In this document: positions 62,001 through 64,000 of the stretch, piece after piece | Layout of the letters: every line of letters starts with the position of its first letter | Position numbering within the stretch: position 1 is the first letter of the stretch | Assembly: GCA_963715825.1 (NCBI GenBank) | Contig: CAVQSI010000007.1 | Coordinates: 62,001-126,000, forward strand | DNA: 64,000 nucleotides | Direction of reading: 5' to 3' | Source of the DNA: Sva-07 sp963715825 | Lineage (GTDB): Bacteria; Actinomycetota; Acidimicrobiia; Acidimicrobiales; Ilumatobacteraceae | Notes under the pieces: generated by a model | Seen by the model: the letters and a program-made list of their open reading frames with translations, nothing else | Database searches by the model: none | What the model was told of the DNA's origin: nothing | Translations under genes and position numbers: made by a program

Positions 62001-62516
62001 GCAGGTGCGTGCCGGACGGATCGGGCGCGTGCGAATCGGGCACCATGCCGGTGTCGACCTGGTGGAGCGTGTCGGCCTCGGACCGGGCCACCCGCCCATC
62101 CTGTGCGGTGAGCGTGATCTCGGTGCCGAACACGGTCGGGAGGCCGACCGCCTTGGCCGCCTCGGCGAAGCGGACCACACCGTAGAAACCGTCGTGATCC
62201 GTGATCGCCAACGCCTCCAGTCCGAGCCGAGCCGCCTCGGTCGCCAGCTCCTCGGGATGCGACGCCCCATCGAGGAACGAGAAGTTCGAGTGGCAGTGCA
62301 ACTCGGCGTACGGCACGGTCGGCGCGAAGCCGAGCCGAGTCGACGGCGTCGAGATCGGTCGGGCGCCTCGAACGGCTGACGCTTGCGACTCCAGGCCGGC
62401 CCGTCACCGCCCGAGTTCCACGACGGACTGCCCGGGGCGCGCCCGTCCCGTCCGGTCGTGCCCGAGAGCGTCGCCTCGAGTTCAGTCCACGTCCACGACG
62501 GGTTGTTGAACCCCAC
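59095..62516 (-). CDS. dnaE2: Error-prone DNA polymerase III alpha, DnaE2; N-terminal frameshift in this sequence
   Basis: After correction the protein is about 1140 residues. The PHP domain starts YAELHCHSNFSFLDGASHPE, the catalytic palm has PDIDVDIE, the fingers and helix-hairpin-helix follow, and an OB-fold near the end (VQVAGVVTHRQRPMTAQGVT). Residues before the PHP domain (NNPSWTWTELEATLSG, DGPAWSRKRQPFEAP) match the conserved DnaE2 N-terminus but lie in another frame; one missing base in the GGG run 62361-62363 joins them. I place the start at GTG 62516, six bases after GATACT. DnaE2 copies damaged DNA mutagenically after SOS induction; imuA' and imuB are not in the window. Confidence 0.92.
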
Positions 62517-62526
62517 TCCCCCAGTA

Positions 62527-62542
62527 TCGAACATGTGTTCGC
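62527..62542. promoter_or_regulatory. SOS box (LexA site) of dnaE2
   Basis: The 14-base palindrome CGAAC-ATGT-GTTCG (62528-62541) matches the actinobacterial LexA consensus TCGAAC-N4-GTTCGA in its core. It overlaps the dnaE2 -10 element GATACT (62528-62523) and lies 11 bases before the inferred GTG start, so LexA would block polymerase directly. Confidence 0.85.
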
Positions 62543-62633
62543 ACTTCCGCAACCCCACTTCACCATCCCCCACACCCACCCCCACACCCACCGCCCATCC
62601 CGAAAATGCAGCGAAACGTGCGCCCAGCGAGCA

Positions 62634-62649
62634 GAAACGTGCACGTTTC
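62634..62649. other. 16-base perfect palindrome with AAACGTG core
   Basis: GAAACGTG is followed by its reverse complement CACGTTTC. A direct copy of GAAACGTGC lies just before it at 62613-62621. The surrounding gap between dnaE2 and the Nudix gene also contains C/A-rich low-complexity sequence (62567-62600). The same AAACGTG core forms the arms of the hairpin at 14752-14813. Confidence 0.5.
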
Positions 62650-62690
62650 GGGGGCGTCGAGGCGGGGCGTGCGGCGGGGATGTCGGTGAG

Positions 62691-63233
62691 TCAGGGTTGC
62701 AGGGACTCGAGGATGCCGCGCAGGCCGGGGTCGGCTCGATCGATGGCCGCCTCCCAGCCGAACCAGTCGATCTGCTGGCTCTCGCCCTCGGGTGGATCCG
62801 GGTCGGCGTCGCCGCCGTCGATCAGGTAGCGCAGGTCGAGATGGGTGTGACCCCGCCCACCCTCGTGGACGTCGACGTGGATCAGCTCCGGGACCCCGGC
62901 ATCGTCGACCGGGCCGGCGAACGACACCGCCAGGCCCGTCTCCTCGCGACTCTCGCGCAGCGCTGCATCCCACGGGGTCTCATCGGGATCGAGGTGCCCA
63001 CCGGGCTGCAACCAGATCCCGAGTCGCTTGTGTTCGAGCAGCACCACACCGCGCGGCCCGACGACGATGCCCGACCCGGTCACGTGGATCGGGTCGGATT
63101 CCTGGTCGAGCGGAGCAGCCAACGCATCGAACGCCACCAGGAACCGCTCGACGGAGTGCTCCTCGCGTACATCGACCGGTCGACGGGCGGCCACATCGGC
63201 TCGAATCCGCTGATGGAGCCCATCGCCATGCAT
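62691..63233 (-). CDS. Nudix hydrolase
   Basis: The 180-residue protein has a complete Nudix box (GGHLDPDETPWDAALRESRE, then ETGL) after the strand GVVLLEHKRLGIWLQP. N-terminal residues 1-50 are helical and may form a separate cap. The substrate is unknown; a house-cleaning role on modified nucleotides is plausible but unproved. TACATC ends 6 bases before the ATG at 63233. Confidence 0.88.
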   Translation of the reverse strand: MHGDGLHQRIRADVAARRPVDVREEHSVERFLVAFDALAAPLDQESDPIHVTGSGIVVGPRGVVLLEHKRLGIWLQPGGHLDPDETPWDAALRESREETGLAVSFAGPVDDAGVPELIHVDVHEGGRGHTHLDLRYLIDGGDADPDPPEGESQQIDWFGWEAAIDRADPGLRGILESLQP

Positions 63234-63260
63234 CCCACAGATGTAGCAGCACGACCGCAA

Positions 63261-63276
63261 ATCACATCGGTGTGAT
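63261..63276. promoter_or_regulatory. Inverted repeat between divergent Nudix and response-regulator genes
   Basis: ATCACA (63261-63266), spacer TCGG, TGTGAT (63271-63276) is a perfect inverted repeat in a T-rich stretch. A TTGAGT at 63294-63299 followed after 16 bases by GATACC could be the promoter of the plus-strand gene. The half-sites resemble CRP/FNR-type words in inverted order. Confidence 0.4.
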
Positions 63277-63380
63277 TTCTTTTCGATTTCTTCTTGAGTT
63301 CGTCAGGTTCCTGCCGATACCTCATCAGGCACACGACTCACTACCACCCCTTCGTGGCGGAACTGGCGGGAACTCTCACA

Positions 63381-64000
63381 ATGGACAACGACATCAACAT
63401 CGCACCTCGCATCCTGATTGCGGTCGACGATCCGGATCTTCGCCGGATCAGCGTGGCGGGTCTCCGCTCGGCCGGATTCAGTGTGAGCGCTCCGACCGAC
63501 GCCGACGCTGCGATCATGCTCGCCGAGTCGTTCTCTCCCGACGTACTGATCGTCTGCTCCAACCTCCGGGCCCCCGACGGCCGCCCGCTGCACGAGCGTC
63601 TCCGCGACTCGAGCGAGCAGTATCTGCTGTGCATCACCGACGAAGGCGCGCACCGTGCCCGAGCCGCCATGCTGCACTCCGGCGCCGACGATGCGGTGTC
63701 CGTGCCGGTCTCGCCCGAGGAACTGTCGGCTCGCTGCCACGCGCTGCTGCGCCGTCCCCGCCAGATGCAGGGCCGCCCCGACAGCGCCATCGCCTCGGTG
63801 CTCAACCTCGGCCCACTCACCATCGACCTCGGCCGCCGCGAGGTCCGCGTCGAGGACGAAGAGGTCGCAACGACCCGTATCGAGTTCTCGTTGCTCGAAC
63901 AGCTCTGCCGTCGCCCGACCGAGGTGTGCACCCGCGAAGACCTGCTCGACGCCGTGTGGGGTCCGACCTGGGTGGGCGACAACCACGTCGTCGACGTGCA
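63381..64000 (+). CDS. Atypical response regulator with winged-helix domain, 3' end outside window
   Basis: From ATG at 63381 the reading frame stays open to the window end (about 206 residues). The N-terminal domain has the receiver fold (RILIAVDDPDLRRISVAGLR, SFSPDVLIVCSNLRAPDGRP), but where the phosphorylated Asp should be it has Cys (LIVCSN), and the conserved Lys is Val (AVSVPVSPEEL). The C-terminal OmpR-like winged helix is complete to the recognition helix (TRIEFSLLEQLCRRPTEVCT, REDLLDAVWGPTWVGDNHVV). Phosphorylation is therefore unlikely; it may sense something else or act constitutively. Confidence 0.88.
   Translation, partial: MDNDINIAPRILIAVDDPDLRRISVAGLRSAGFSVSAPTDADAAIMLAESFSPDVLIVCSNLRAPDGRPLHERLRDSSEQYLLCITDEGAHRARAAMLHSGADDAVSVPVSPEELSARCHALLRRPRQMQGRPDSAIASVLNLGPLTIDLGRREVRVEDEEVATTRIEFSLLEQLCRRPTEVCTREDLLDAVWGPTWVGDNHVVDV

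Overview
The window is high-GC DNA with dense coding on both strands and frequent GTG starts. Several genes are of actinobacterial type: the DapD acyltransferase, a biotin carboxylase-BCCP alpha subunit beside birA, a rhodanese/ThiF MoeZ-like protein, a stand-alone LigD-type primase-polymerase, and DnaE2 behind a mycobacterial-type SOS box. The secreted 125-residue repeat domain with the YPCDKPRPDASNLNF core resembles surface proteins I associate with Acidimicrobiia. My best inference is a free-living Actinomycetota, probably Acidimicrobiia (Ilumatobacter-like). I saw no phage, insertion sequence, CRISPR array, rRNA or tRNA.

Layout. 1-4.4 kb: rmlD (cut by the window start), a LytR-CpsA-Psr protein and birA on the minus strand, diverging from the acyl-CoA carboxylase alpha chain. 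4.4-7.7 kb: an Lrp-type regulator with a clear operator, an LpdA-like flavoprotein and an M15 peptidase. 7.8-11.3 kb: lysS, dapD and the primase-polymerase. 11.3-24.9 kb: transporters and catabolic enzymes (acyl-CoA dehydrogenase, pirin, nitroreductase, thrH, methylmalonyl-CoA mutase catalytic chain, class II aldolase, alkylsulfatase) and moeZ. 25-35.7 kb: an RDD membrane protein with 17 nonapeptide repeats, a sirtuin, a class III aminotransferase, prfC, a DUF2207 protein and pepA. 35.8-40.9 kb: a complete aapJQMP-type amino-acid ABC importer. 41-45.9 kb: a YceI protein, then a minus-strand operon of an ArsC-like selenoprotein and a heterodimeric ABC exporter. 46-51.8 kb: a vapBC module, small conserved proteins, an MFS carrier, malic enzyme and a Nudix enzyme. 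51.9-59 kb: a secreted delta-60-repeat protein, thioesterase, Dps, an enolase-superfamily enzyme and a TetR/SRPBCC pair. 59-64 kb: SOS-controlled dnaE2, a Nudix hydrolase and the start of an atypical response regulator.

Three observations stand out. First, the ArsC gene at 45507-45905 has an in-frame TGA exactly where the catalytic cysteine belongs. A hairpin with a bulged U and a GU-containing loop follows at once, as in bacterial SECIS elements, so this is very probably a selenocysteine enzyme. Second, about thirty genes have a yAnnnT hexamer ending exactly 6 or 7 bases before the start codon, which points to widespread leaderless transcription. Third, six conserved genes are broken by single-base indels, mostly in short G/C runs. 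These look like assembly errors, and their protein descriptions below are given after correction.
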